The position numbers and the translations under genes were made by a program. This document shows, one piece after another, positions 35,836 to 44,604 of a stretch of 64,000 nt of DNA (positions within the stretch are counted from its first letter, which is position 1; each line of letters begins with the position of its first letter). Origin of the DNA: Olavius algarvensis associated proteobacterium Delta 3. Lineage in GTDB: Bacteria > Desulfobacterota > Desulfobacteria > Desulfobacterales > CAFBRK01. The notes below the pieces were generated by a model that saw nothing but the letters and a program-made list of their open reading frames with translations, made no database searches and was not told where the DNA came from. Where the stretch lies: assembly GCA_903231505.1 (NCBI GenBank), contig CAFBRK010000054.1, positions 1 through 64,000 on the forward strand, in the 5' to 3' direction.

Positions 35836-36551
35836 TATCCCGCCTGTTCCTCCGCCGCTGGAGAAAGCCGTTCTGTGGAATCCATCAGTTGGCCCATGCC
35901 CAACCGGACCAACCGGCCGCGTGTTTTCCGAATCAAGTCTTTGTCATGGGTGGCGACAATGACCGTTCCTCCCCGGGTGTGGAATCCCTTGAGCAGATTG
36001 ATGATGTCCTTTGCAGAGTCTTCATCCAGACTTCCGGTCGGTTCGTCGGCAAGAATTATTTTCGGATCGCCGACAACGGCCCGGGCGACGGCAACGCGCT
36101 GTTGTTCGCCGCCGGAAAGGCTGGGTGGCAGTGCATCGATTTTGTCCTCCATGTTGACGGTACGAAGGACGCTCCGAACCTTTTTCTGGATCAGTCGCTT
36201 CCTTTTCCCGGCCGCTTCCAGGACGAGGGCCACATTTTCATAGACCGATTTTTGGGGAATCAGCTTGTAGTCCTGGAAAATGATACCGAACTTGCGTCGC
36301 AGGATGGGAACGCGCTTTCGTGGGATCCGGGACAGGTTTATCCCGTCGACGAGGATCTGGCCCTCCGATGCCGGTTCGCCCAGGTACAACAGTTTCAGAA
36401 GGGTGGTTTTGCCGGCCCCGCTGGGACCGGTTACGAGGACGAACTCGTTTTTCAGGATGTCCAGCGTAATGTCCACCAAGGCCTTTTTCGTTCCGTAGCT
36501 CTTGAAGACATGAAATATGCGGATGATAGCGCTTTTAGCGTCTGCCTCCAT
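35835..36551 (-). CDS. ftsE: Cell-division ATP-binding protein FtsE
   Basis: A 238-residue ABC ATPase with Walker [10 protein letters not shown], signature [14 protein letters not shown], Walker [10 protein letters not shown] and the switch His in A-T-H-D. The G-T-K-K-A-L start and length are FtsE-like. It pairs with the downstream FtsX. Genes tolC, ftsE, ftsX, envC, ctpA and the deacetylase read as one minus-strand operon with no gap above about 50 bases. Confidence 0.92.
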   Translation of the reverse strand: MEADAKSAIIRIFHVFKSYGTKKALVDITLDILKNEFVLVTGPSGAGKTTLLKLLYLGEPASEGQILVDGINLSRIPRKRVPILRRKFGIIFQDYKLIPQKSVYENVALVLEAAGKRKRLIQKKVRSVLRTVNMEDKIDALPPSLSGGEQQRVAVARAVVGDPKIILADEPTGSLDEDSAKDIINLLKGFHTRGGTVIVATHDKDLIRKTRGRLVRLGMGQLMDSTERLSPAAEEQAG

Positions 36552-36559
36552 CAGTCCGA

Positions 36560-37888
36560 TTATTCCCGGCCCATGGCAAAGTACAGGGACGCCTTGGAGA
36601 TTTCATAATCATAGATCGCATTGAAATAGTTGCTCAGTGTACGTGTCAGCAGGGTCTGGGCGTCGATCACGTCTCGCAGGACGGCGATCTGCTCTTTGTA
36701 TCGCTCTTCGGTAATCCGGAAATTCTCCTTGGCCTGGTCGACCGCTTTCTGAACGGTAAAAATATTGCTCTCGGAATCCTTGGTGCGCAGGTACGCCTGC
36801 TTGACCTCCAGGCGGATATTGTCGACGGCCCGCGATTGCTCGAACTCCGCCTGTTTGCGACGGCTCAATTTCTCTTTGACTCCGTGGGGGGTCGGCCCCC
36901 ACATCCAGAAATCAAAGGATGCCACGGCCTGAATATCCCAGCCGTCCGGCTCGGTGATAAACCCAAACGCATCACCGGCACCGATCAGAAAACCGGACTC
37001 GTTACGGAAATAAGTTCCGGAAAGGTCCAGGGAGGGATAGTAATTCCGGCGGGCCAGGCGGATTTCCCTGTCGGCCAGTTGGATCTGAAAGTCGGCGATG
37101 GTCACTTCCGGGCGTTTTTGCTTTGCCTCCGCCTGACACTCATCGATGGACAACGTAAACGGTTCGAATTCCGTGACATCTTCGAGATTGACGGGGGTCG
37201 TTGTCCCCCGGCGCAGCAGGGTGTTGAAATTGGCCCGGGAAACCTCCAACTGGTTCTTGGCGACAATCAAGTCCTGCCGGGAATTGGCCAGCTCCACCTC
37301 TGCCCTCAGCAAGTCATTCAAGGGGATCATGCCGACATCGTAAAAATTCCGAGAGACATCTTCGTTGGCTTCCAGGCCGGTGACCGCCTGTTCGGCAATT
37401 TTTACCAGTTTCTGGGCGCGGAGCACAGAATAGTAAGCATCCTTGGCGGCGAAGGCGATGCGCTGGCGCTGGAGGGATTCTTCGACAGTGGCGATATCGA
37501 GCCCCAGCTTGGCGATCTCATAGCGGTTGCTGAGGGAAAAGCCCTTGAACAGCGGTTGAGAAATCACCGCCGTAAATTGGGTTTCGTCCTGGGGCTGGAT
37601 CACTACGATACCGGAACCGCCGAATGTTTGCCGTTCCTTGTCATGGTAGGTGTACAAGTAATTGGCTGTGAGTTTAGGAAAAAAATTGGCCTGTTCTGCC
37701 CTCCTCACGCTTTCGGCGGCGTTGACCTCTTCCCGGGAGATTTTCAGGTCCAGGTTGGCCTCCAAAGCCGCCTCGATCGTTTCTTGCAGCGTGAAGACAT
37801 CCGCGCTGGCCTGGACCGGCGGCAGCCATGTCCCAAACAGCGCAGCAATGAACGTAAATCTCAGCATGTGTCGGATAATGTTTGCCAT
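36560..37888 (-). CDS. TolC-family outer-membrane protein
   Basis: A 442-residue protein with a signal peptide (residues about 8-26) and two TolC-like repeats, each beginning with a T-L-Q-E-T-I-E-A-A-L or Y-E-I-A-K-L-type helix. It has the long alternating helices of outer-membrane efflux channels. No membrane-fusion or inner-membrane transporter gene is beside it, so its pump is unknown. ATG 37888 gives a normal signal peptide; ATG 37930 adds 14 residues and is less likely. First gene of the ftsEX operon. Confidence 0.88.
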   Translation of the reverse strand: MANIIRHMLRFTFIAALFGTWLPPVQASADVFTLQETIEAALEANLDLKISREEVNAAESVRRAEQANFFPKLTANYLYTYHDKERQTFGGSGIVVIQPQDETQFTAVISQPLFKGFSLSNRYEIAKLGLDIATVEESLQRQRIAFAAKDAYYSVLRAQKLVKIAEQAVTGLEANEDVSRNFYDVGMIPLNDLLRAEVELANSRQDLIVAKNQLEVSRANFNTLLRRGTTTPVNLEDVTEFEPFTLSIDECQAEAKQKRPEVTIADFQIQLADREIRLARRNYYPSLDLSGTYFRNESGFLIGAGDAFGFITEPDGWDIQAVASFDFWMWGPTPHGVKEKLSRRKQAEFEQSRAVDNIRLEVKQAYLRTKDSESNIFTVQKAVDQAKENFRITEERYKEQIAVLRDVIDAQTLLTRTLSNYFNAIYDYEISKASLYFAMGRE

Positions 37889-38195
37889 GATTTTTGTCAC
37901 TCGAAGGGTTGGGGATTGACCCTGTGTCATGAAGCTGTTAATCGTTCATGGAGTCCAGGGAGTGCTGTCTCCAGTTTTCCTTGCTCGAAGCCTCCACTGA
38001 ATCCCATGACATTCGGCTTCTTCCAATTCAGTGGAGGCTTTCTTATCGGATTATCCCTGCAAAATCAAGATGCCGCTACGGCACGCGTTTCTCTAAAAAC
38101 GAACAATTACACATATGATTCGACAGCTTATGGGGTAAGCGGAGCGTTATAATTTTCGGGGTTCCCCGATAACCCCTTGGAAAAGGATGTGCGCC
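37889..38195. other. Divergent intergenic region between tolC-type gene and pyrE
   Basis: It should hold the promoters of both divergent units. Its main structure is a terminator-like hairpin at 37988-38048, listed separately. Confidence 0.55.
37988..38048 (+). terminator. Terminator-like hairpin in the pyrE leader
   Basis: AAGCCTCCACTGAAT at 37988-38002 and its exact inverse ATTCAGTGGAGGCTT at 38026-38040 form a 15-pair stem with a 23-base loop, followed by TCTTATC. No gene ends here on the plus strand, since the upstream gene is divergent. It lies about 155 bases before pyrE, so it may be an attenuator in the pyrE leader rather than a gene-end terminator. Confidence 0.6.
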
Positions 38196-38759
38196 ATGAA
38201 ATCGGAACTTGTTCGGATGCTGTGCCGCAAATCGTTTCAATACAGCGAAGAAGCCATTTTCAGACTGGTGTCGGGTCGAATGAGCTCATTTTACGTCAAT
38301 TGCAAACCGACAACGCTCAGCCCGCGCGGGATGTACCTGACCGGCCATCTCGTCTTCGAGGCTGTTCAGGGTCAACGGATAGCGGGCGTCGGCGGGCTGA
38401 CATTCGGCGCCGACCCGATTGCCGTGGCCACGGCGTTTGCCTCGGAGCTCAAGGGGGAACCGATACAGGCGTTTTCCATTCGCAAAACCAAAAAAGATCA
38501 CGGTATCGCTAAATGGGTGGAGGGGGATTTGCCGCCCGGCAGCCGGGTGGCCATTATCGACGATGTCGCCACCACGGGCGGCTCCACCGTTCAGGCGATC
38601 GAAAGGGCCCGTAACGAAACGCTCGAGGTTGTGAAGGCTGTTATTCTTGTGGATCGCCAGGAGGGGGGGCTGGACAATATCCGTCAGCATGTACCGGATG
38701 TCAGCGCCATCATTACCAAAGATGAGCTTTTGGCGGCGTGGAAGCGCATGAACGGATGA
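38196..38759 (+). CDS. pyrE: Orotate phosphoribosyltransferase
   Basis: A 187-residue phosphoribosyltransferase that makes orotidine monophosphate from orotate and PRPP in pyrimidine synthesis. The PRPP motif [14 protein letters not shown] is at about residues 116-129, and the K-T-K-K-D-H-G loop is present. The size matches PyrE. ATG 38196 is preferred to 38187 because it starts the family sequence M-K-S-E-L. It is monocistronic, convergent with queD. Confidence 0.92.
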   Translation: MKSELVRMLCRKSFQYSEEAIFRLVSGRMSSFYVNCKPTTLSPRGMYLTGHLVFEAVQGQRIAGVGGLTFGADPIAVATAFASELKGEPIQAFSIRKTKKDHGIAKWVEGDLPPGSRVAIIDDVATTGGSTVQAIERARNETLEVVKAVILVDRQEGGLDNIRQHVPDVSAIITKDELLAAWKRMNG

Positions 38760-38844
38760 GTCGTTGATCGGTTTAAGCGTGTATGGTCAAGTTCACAAAT
38801 CGAAACAGATGGGTATCCATTGATCGCACGATCCTTGCATCACA

Positions 38845-39225
38845 TCAACCGTTTCTTTCCGGAATATACGTCGCGCAGGCATCTTCCGATTCCCAGGCCG
38901 TCACCCGATCGACCTGGATACCATTATCGCTGATCCGTCCGTTGAGGGATTCGGCGATGTACAGGGCGATGTTTTCCGAAGATGGGTTCCCATCGCTGAA
39001 AACGTCTAATTCGTTTAAAAACTTGTGATCCAGGGTATCCATGATCCCGGAAACATGACGTTTCAGATCACCGAAGTCTATCAGTACGCCTGCGTCGTTG
39101 AGCTGGTGACCGGAAATCGTGACTTCGATTTTCCAATTGTGGCCGTGCATGTTCTCGCACTTGTCGGAGACCATCTTAAGCTGATGGGCAGCTGCAAAAT
39201 GGGTGGTGACTTTCAACTTAAACAT
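38845..39225 (-). CDS. queD: 6-carboxytetrahydropterin synthase QueD
   Basis: A 126-residue protein of the 6-pyruvoyltetrahydropterin synthase family. Zinc ligands His14, His27 and His29 and the catalytic Cys23 are in place, with the family's A-H-Q-L...C-E-N-M-H-G-H-N-W. QueD makes 6-carboxytetrahydropterin, the second step of queuosine (7-deazaguanine) synthesis. Short single-domain length. It is convergent with pyrE and lies 40 bases from dnaJ. Confidence 0.92.
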   Translation of the reverse strand: MFKLKVTTHFAAAHQLKMVSDKCENMHGHNWKIEVTISGHQLNDAGVLIDFGDLKRHVSGIMDTLDHKFLNELDVFSDGNPSSENIALYIAESLNGRISDNGIQVDRVTAWESEDACATYIPERNG

Positions 39226-39265
39226 GCGCTTGTCTCCGGTTTGGCGTGACGTTCTATGCAGTAAT

Positions 39266-40402
39266 TCATGGATTCGGGCTGATCCGCTGTCCGGTGGTCT
39301 CCTTGCTGTCTCCCTTCAGAATGTTCTTAAGTTTGGTGGACAGCTTTTTGGACTCGAGCCTGGCAAACTCCTTGAGAAGAGAAGCCTGGTGCTTGTTCAG
39401 GTGGGTGGGCGTCTTGATGGTGACCTGGATGATCTGATCCCCCCGCCGGCCGTTATGAAGCGCCGGTATACCTTCTCCACGGAAGCGAAAAAGATCCCCG
39501 TACTGCGTTCCCTTAGGGATTTGCAGGGGCTTTTCGCCGTTGAGGGTGGGAACCATGATGATGTCGCCGAGGGCGGCCTGGACAAAACCGATGGGGATCT
39601 GGCAAATAATGTGGGTTTCTTCGCGCTTAAAAAACTCGTGGGGCGTCACATGGATAAATACGTACAAATCTCCGGTAGGACCGCCATGGACTCCGGGTTC
39701 TCCCTCCCCCGCGAGTCGCAACCGTGAGCCGTTGTCCACCCCGGCAGGAATTTTTACGGACACTTTTTTGCTGACGCTGATTCGACCGATGCCGTGGCAT
39801 TCTTTGCAGGGATTGGGAATCGTGCTACCGGCGCCGCGGCACTTCGGGCAGGTCGTACGCACCGTGAAAAATCCCTGGGATCGCGAGACCTGGCCGCTGC
39901 CCTGACAATACCTGCAGGATTCCACGTGGGTACCCGGTTCACAGCCGGAGCCCTCACAGGAGGAGCAGGCCGTCATTTTGTCGACGGTGACATCTGTCTC
40001 CGTGCCGAACGCGGCATCCATAAAATCCAGCGTCAGATCATAACGCAAATCGGAGCCCCGCCGCCCATGAGATCCGGACCGGCGACCGGAGTTGAAACCG
40101 AAGAAATCTTCAAAAATATCGCTGAAGCTGGAAAAGATGTCCTCGAAACCGCCAAAACCTGAAAAGCCGGTACCCTCGAGACCGGCATGCCCAAACTGAT
40201 CGTATATACGACGTTTTTCCGGATCCCGCAGGACCTCGTAGGCTTCGGCAGCTTCCTTGAAGTTCTCTTCCGCTTCTCTGTTCCCGGGATTCCGGTCGGG
40301 ATGATATTGGAGAGCAAGTTTCCGGTATTTGGACTTGATTTCGGATCCTGAGGCATTCCGGTTTACACCCAGAACCTCGTAATAGTCCCGTTTTGATGCC
40401 AT
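39266..40402 (-). CDS. dnaJ: Chaperone DnaJ
   Basis: A 378-residue Hsp40: J domain with H-P-D at about residues 33-35, a Gly/Phe-rich segment (68-110), four zinc-binding C-X-X-C-X-G-X-G repeats (about 143-210: [32 protein letters not shown]) and the C-terminal substrate-binding domains. It delivers substrates to DnaK. DnaK and GrpE genes are not in this window. The gene is transcribed away from the zinc-ribbon gene at 40758; no CIRCE-like operator was seen in the 355-base gap. Confidence 0.94.
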   Translation of the reverse strand: MASKRDYYEVLGVNRNASGSEIKSKYRKLALQYHPDRNPGNREAEENFKEAAEAYEVLRDPEKRRIYDQFGHAGLEGTGFSGFGGFEDIFSSFSDIFEDFFGFNSGRRSGSHGRRGSDLRYDLTLDFMDAAFGTETDVTVDKMTACSSCEGSGCEPGTHVESCRYCQGSGQVSRSQGFFTVRTTCPKCRGAGSTIPNPCKECHGIGRISVSKKVSVKIPAGVDNGSRLRLAGEGEPGVHGGPTGDLYVFIHVTPHEFFKREETHIICQIPIGFVQAALGDIIMVPTLNGEKPLQIPKGTQYGDLFRFRGEGIPALHNGRRGDQIIQVTIKTPTHLNKHQASLLKEFARLESKKLSTKLKNILKGDSKETTGQRISPNP

Positions 40403-40757
40403 CTATCTACCTGAAGTCATATAGGGATGATGTTGTCACGATGCAAAGCTTGTGCTAACATCGCAATTTAAAACGATTCTAATACATGACGGCTTTTTGT
40501 CAATGTCAACTCCGAAAGACCCTTTCAAGAGAGCAACCTTAAACACGACCAAGGGCGGGATCAACTCCCCTTGTGGATATTTTTCTGTTTTTCATATAAA
40601 AACTATAGTAAAATCTTCAAATTGAAAAGTTTTTTCTCAGCTGAACCCCGGCAAACACGGAAGAATCGCCGATGTGTGGCGACGTCCCACGCCAGGGGAA
40701 TGCTATCGGAAAAAAGCGCCTGTGGCGTATCGGAAACACAGGAACCAGGAGGCATTG
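40403..40757. other. Divergent intergenic region, no gene supported
   Basis: The gap lies between divergent dnaJ and the zinc-ribbon gene. It has AT-rich stretches near 40580-40640 that could hold promoters, but I saw no clear heat-shock operator or repeat. Confidence 0.45.
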
Positions 40758-41195
40758 ATGGGTACGATCAATCTGGAAGAGGCCAAAATCAAAGTCGATG
40801 ATGAATGGCTTTCCGTTGAAGAGCTTACGCAGCGGATTCAGGAGAAAATGGAAACAGGAGATATGAAATTCGCCGGGCTTGCTTCCGCCCTGGAACAATT
40901 GAACCATGCCCTTGAAAATTCCCGTACCCTGGAAATCAGTACGGTGCTCACCAGAGATGAATACCAACGGCTAAAAGAAATTGGCGGCGGAGACGATCGG
41001 GAATGTGTGCGACAGGCAATCGCCGCCTTTATCGGTTCCAGCGGCAGTGCCGAGGCCAACGGAAAGAAGCGGGCTGTCATCAGGTGCTCCAAGTGTCAGA
41101 CCCTCATTGAAATTCCGCCTGGTGACGAACGACCCAGTGAGGTCAAATGCCCGAACTGCAACGCGGTGGGACGGCTCAAGGCAAAACACGGTTAG
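40758..41195 (+). CDS. Hypothetical protein with C-terminal zinc ribbon
   Basis: A 145-residue soluble protein. Residues about 1-95 are helical, with no family I recognise. The C-terminus holds a C-S-K-C ... C-P-N-C zinc ribbon of the type found in small regulatory or MJ0042-like domains. It begins with AGGAGG upstream of ATG 40758. The next gene starts 17 bases downstream, so it is co-transcribed with the cNMP-binding/PilZ protein and, further on, a PilZ/zinc-ribbon protein. This suggests a shared signalling task. Confidence 0.7.
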   Translation: MGTINLEEAKIKVDDEWLSVEELTQRIQEKMETGDMKFAGLASALEQLNHALENSRTLEISTVLTRDEYQRLKEIGGGDDRECVRQAIAAFIGSSGSAEANGKKRAVIRCSKCQTLIEIPPGDERPSEVKCPNCNAVGRLKAKHG

Positions 41196-41212
41196 TCCCG
41201 GGGAGGCAACCT

Positions 41213-41917
41213 ATGTTTCAGATATCCGGTCATGAAGTGTTTGAAGACGGCCAGGTTATTTTTCAAGAAGACAGCCCGGGGGACTGTATTTATAGTATTG
41301 AACAGGGCGTCGTTGAACTTTCCAAGATGATCGGTGGCAAACGGCTCATCCTGGACACCCTCAAGGCGGGAGATGTGTTTGGCGAGGTCGGCTATATCAC
41401 CATGGGAGCGCGCATGGCAACGGCCACCGCCCGGGGAAAAACCGAGCTGGGTGTTGTGGATCGCTCCTTCCTTGACGATGAGATCAACAAGCTTTCCGGC
41501 AATTTCCGGTCCATTCTGAAGGGGATGGCTCAGCGGCTGCAGCGGACCACGACCATGCTCGCCCTTGAGAAAATACGCCGGGAAGAGCCTCGGATACGAA
41601 AGGTTTTTGGCCTGACGTTCAAGGACAAGGAAAGCCTGGTAAAGGCCTATTCTGAAAATCTCAGCGGTCTCGGGGTATATATTAAAACACCGAAACCGCT
41701 ACCCAAGGGTTCTAGATTCAATTTAAAGCTGAATCTACCGGATGATCAGGAGCAGCTCCGGATAGGCTGTGAGGTGGCGTGGACGCGGACCGAAACAGAT
41801 GATCCGGCGGTGCGCCCCATCGGCATGGGTGTCAAATTCATCCAGATCAGTAAAGAAGGGCTTCAGCGGCTCAGGGACGCATTAAAAGATTCCGAAGAAG
41901 AGGTCACTGAACTTTAA
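41213..41917 (+). CDS. cNMP-binding domain plus PilZ domain protein
   Basis: A 234-residue protein. Residues about 1-115 form a cyclic-nucleotide-binding beta roll (D-G-Q-V-I-F, G-D-C-I-Y-S-I-E-Q-G, G-D-V-F-G-E-V-G-Y). Residues about 130-225 resemble a PilZ domain (L-S-G-L-G-V-Y-I, I-G-M-G-V-K-F). PilZ domains usually bind c-di-GMP; here the N-terminal R-x-x-x-R motif is not clear. No HTH is seen, so it is not a CRP-type regulator. Its ATG 41213 has GGGGAGG upstream. Confidence 0.75.
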   Translation: MFQISGHEVFEDGQVIFQEDSPGDCIYSIEQGVVELSKMIGGKRLILDTLKAGDVFGEVGYITMGARMATATARGKTELGVVDRSFLDDEINKLSGNFRSILKGMAQRLQRTTTMLALEKIRREEPRIRKVFGLTFKDKESLVKAYSENLSGLGVYIKTPKPLPKGSRFNLKLNLPDDQEQLRIGCEVAWTRTETDDPAVRPIGMGVKFIQISKEGLQRLRDALKDSEEEVTEL

Positions 41918-42028
41918 AACGAGCGGCGGGAACCGATACCGGACAAACGCTCCAGGGAGCGAAATTCAGATTTGGAGGCGGGGCAGTCAGGCGGCTGGAT
42001 TCAAAATGAGTTGAGAGGACCACCCAGA

Positions 42029-42499
42029 ATGGTTTCGGCCTTGCTGAAAAATGATGGTTCTGCCCTTGTGGTGTGCCCCGGTTGCCAGCGGCAATTCAAG
42101 ATCAAGGCGCCGGAATTCGAGAAAATCGGGAACGGCTACAAAGTTTCCGGTAAATGCCCCTGCGGCGAATCGTTTATCATCTCCTTTAACCGGCGGCGGC
42201 ATCCCAGGCTCGGCTTGGAGGTTTCCGGCGCGTACCATCATCTCAAACACGATTACCGCGGATTGATCACCGTCAGAAATATATCGTTGTCGGGAGTCGG
42301 AATAGAGCTCAACACGCAGCGGCTCATGCTGGCCGGTGACCGCGTCACTATCCGATTCAACCTGAACGACGAAGATCAGACCTTCATCGAGAGAAAGGCG
42401 GTAATCCGGAGAAAACAACGGAAAACGTACTTCGGGCTGGAATTCACCGCGGAAACCACCCCCCAGGACCCGCTGTTTAGTTACCTCGCACAACCCTGA
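42029..42499 (+). CDS. Zinc-ribbon plus PilZ domain protein
   Basis: A 156-residue protein. Near the start are C-P-G-C and C-P-C-G (zinc ribbon, about 16-48), then R-R-R-H-P-R-L, an R-x-x-x-R-type PilZ motif at about 54-58, and the D-x-S-x-x-G-like N-I-S-L-S-G-V-G-I at about 85. It should bind c-di-GMP. ATG 42029 is the clearest start; a TTG at 41972 would add 19 residues. It completes the zinc-ribbon/PilZ run started at 40758. Confidence 0.75.
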   Translation: MVSALLKNDGSALVVCPGCQRQFKIKAPEFEKIGNGYKVSGKCPCGESFIISFNRRRHPRLGLEVSGAYHHLKHDYRGLITVRNISLSGVGIELNTQRLMLAGDRVTIRFNLNDEDQTFIERKAVIRRKQRKTYFGLEFTAETTPQDPLFSYLAQP

Positions 42500-42510
42500 T
42501 CTTGCTATTT

Positions 42511-42788
42511 CATGAAATCTTTTCAGGTAATTAATGAAAAAACCAAAGCTCAGGCGTCAATGTGTAAGTCAGCCCACTGAGACATTTCGCCCTTTTGTAG
42601 GATCAAAGAGATCAAAATACGACCTGAAAAGATTTCACCCTTCGGGTCAAACGGAGGCTTACATGGCCGTCGTTATTCGAGGCTCGCGGTAGGTGGACTA
42701 CAGCTTCGCCTCGAAGTGCCTAAGCCATGAAACCCTCCGCTTGGTGAAATACCAAGATAAATCTGATTATGTCTTGAAATCTTTTCAG
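42511..42788. repeat. Structured repeat element, copy B
   Basis: It resembles copy A at 6522-6760. GAAATCTTTTCAG occurs at 42513 and again at 42775, with the inverse CTGAAAAGATTTC at 42624-42636. The long hairpin spans about 42647-42747. The outer stem pairs CGGAGG with CCTCCG, where copy A pairs GGAAA with TTTCC. No reading frame is shared between copies. Confidence 0.8.
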
Positions 42789-42831
42789 CAGGTTCGATTG
42801 CTTGCCGGCCGCCCGGCCGGCTGATGGATTA

Positions 42832-43122
42832 TCACCCCTGGTAGATCCGTGTCGCACTGTCGGAAAGGGAAAACTGGAGGGTGCTATCCGTCAGATGGGC
42901 GACAATTTGGTTCAATCCTGCCGGAGCGTCGAACTCGACGATTGTTCCACCCGAACCCTCGATAACCGGTATCCCCTTGTCCTGCAAAACGCGGGCGGCC
43001 GCTTCCTTATCGTCGACGACAATCGCGAGTACAGAATAATCGCCCATATACCAGGTCGGCAGGATATCACCATCCGGGCTGCGGCAGGTCTCGTCTTTTT
43101 GGACAATCGGTAATTTACCCAT
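42832..43122 (-). CDS. Small hypothetical protein
   Basis: A 96-residue soluble protein with alternating strands and helices (V-L-A-I-V-V-D-D-K-E-A-A-A-R-V-L-Q-D-K-G), which recalls small alpha/beta ligand-binding domains such as ACT or glyoxalase-like folds, but no diagnostic motif is seen. It lies downstream of the ATC-hydrolase-like gene with a 116-base gap. The start at 43122 gives the longest plausible protein. Confidence 0.55.
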   Translation of the reverse strand: MGKLPIVQKDETCRSPDGDILPTWYMGDYSVLAIVVDDKEAAARVLQDKGIPVIEGSGGTIVEFDAPAGLNQIVAHLTDSTLQFSLSDSATRIYQG

Positions 43123-43238
43123 GGTCGGGTCCTCAATTAGAAGAGAAGGGGCTCCCTCTGCGGGTTGCGTCGTGGGAACGCCTATTCAGAGGCAACGATG
43201 CACCGTGGCAATTGCAACCCGCTGGCGAACCACGCAGA

Positions 43239-43727
43239 TTAGTCTCCCCGGCCCGGACGAATTCTCAACAGACAGCAGCCTTTTTGCCCGGGTTGCCATG
43301 TTTCTGCCGAAAAAGAGAATCCGGCCCCCTCGAATGTGCCGTCATCAACTGCAGCGGCGATGTGGCAGAGGCGGGCAATGTCGCCATCCGTCAGACCCGC
43401 TTCCTGCCAGGCCTCTTTCAACGGGCATCGATGCAGCTGAATATCCAACCGGGTGTCGTCACAGTGCACCACCTCGGGCTGAAACATGCGGCCCCCATCC
43501 GGAACGCCGCCCAAAAACGCCTCACTAAGGCCGTGGAGATCCTGAGGTGCATGCTGCTTGAATTTGTTTCCGATCTCCACACCGCGGCGGTAGATGCTCC
43601 GTTTTAAAATATCTGTCGCTCTTTGCTCGCCGACCTCTTCTGTCAGCTCACAATAGATATGGTAGACCATCATGGCCCTGTTTTTGAAGGCGGCGTACAG
43701 TTCGTCCCGGAGGGTGCTTTCAGACAT
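43239..43727 (-). CDS. L-2-amino-thiazoline-4-carboxylate hydrolase-like protein
   Basis: A 162-residue protein of the ATC hydrolase family. Family features are L-H-R-C-P-L followed by W...G at about 112-122, L-C-H-I-A-A-A-V-D-D-G near 136, and C-L-L-R-I near the end. Characterised members cleave L-2-amino-thiazoline-4-carboxylate to S-carbamoyl cysteine in Pseudomonas. Members in anaerobes have no proven substrate, so the enzymatic claim is inference. Confidence 0.75.
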   Translation of the reverse strand: MSESTLRDELYAAFKNRAMMVYHIYCELTEEVGEQRATDILKRSIYRRGVEIGNKFKQHAPQDLHGLSEAFLGGVPDGGRMFQPEVVHCDDTRLDIQLHRCPLKEAWQEAGLTDGDIARLCHIAAAVDDGTFEGAGFSFSAETWQPGQKGCCLLRIRPGRGD

Positions 43728-44031
43728 GGTTCACCTCTTTTGGTTTTTCTCCAAACAAGCTGGAGAAGAGGGTTCAAGGATCCACGGGTTCAAGGGTTCA
43801 AGGGCTTGTTTTTTTATTTTTTAATCAGCGCTTTTAACATTCTTTCGACATACCCTTAAACAGGGGTCCTTTGACTTCTCCTCGAACCTTCAACTCTTTG
43901 AATCTTTGTAGCATTTCACTCGACCCCTTGAGTCCTCGGCCCCTTGGACCCTGATGGATCACCGCGACACACGTGGGTTATCAGCGTGAGTTATCCAAAA
44001 CCTACAACCAATTGGGAGATGATTCCCTCTA
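43728..44031. other. Intergenic region with GGGTTCAAGG tract
   Basis: No gene is supported. Contains GGTTCAAGGATCCACGGGTT...CAAGG at 43771-43805, related to tracts at 5567 and 61450, and a T-rich run near 43808-43822. Confidence 0.5.
43771..43805. repeat. GGGTTCAAGG tandem tract
   Basis: Three to four imperfect copies of GGGTTCAAGG; see 61450-61540 for the longest array. Confidence 0.7.
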
Positions 44032-44604
44032 TTAAATCAGGTGTATTTTTTCGAAGTATTCTTTGACCCGTGAAATTGTGGAGACAAACATTTTGGAACC
44101 CGCCATAAATGCAAAAAGATCGTCCCTGTTACCGCAGTTTCGGGCAAACTCCGGACCGATGACCGCCGCAGGTTCCGAAGCATCGCCCTGTTCAGACAGC
44201 GCTTTTACGTACAGGTCAAGCCGGTCCTTGAGTAACTCGAAATAGTCGATGTCCTTTCCGATCATCAATCCGGTGGTTTCCGAAAGACTTTTCGAAAACT
44301 CGTAAATGGATTTCCAATACAGTTCCAGCAGCGGGGTTTTATCGGGGCTGTTTTCCAGAAGATACGCCGTGCCCCAGCCGACACTGATGATTTTAAGTAT
44401 TTGAAGCTCGTATTCGACGGTGCCTAAGCTGACGTCGGTGTGTTCCGGCAATTGTGACAGCAGCCATTTTACATCTTCCCGATCAATGGCAAAATTGAAC
44501 AAATCCTCTCCGGCCTGTTCCAGTGCTGACTTGGGTGCGTCCGTCTCTTTCACGGCTAAGCTTTCTGCTTTGGGCCCGGATATGTCGTCAATTCGAGAAC
44601 GCAC
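44032..44604 (-). CDS. Hypothetical helical protein overlapping the HIRAN-like gene
   Basis: A 190-residue protein without signal peptide or membrane segment, mostly helical. I do not recognise a family. Its ATG at 44604 lies inside the 3' end of the HIRAN-like gene (which ends at 44556), an overlap of 49 bases. This suggests coupled expression. A start at a later codon would remove the overlap. Confidence 0.65.
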   Translation of the reverse strand: MRSRIDDISGPKAESLAVKETDAPKSALEQAGEDLFNFAIDREDVKWLLSQLPEHTDVSLGTVEYELQILKIISVGWGTAYLLENSPDKTPLLELYWKSIYEFSKSLSETTGLMIGKDIDYFELLKDRLDLYVKALSEQGDASEPAAVIGPEFARNCGNRDDLFAFMAGSKMFVSTISRVKEYFEKIHLI

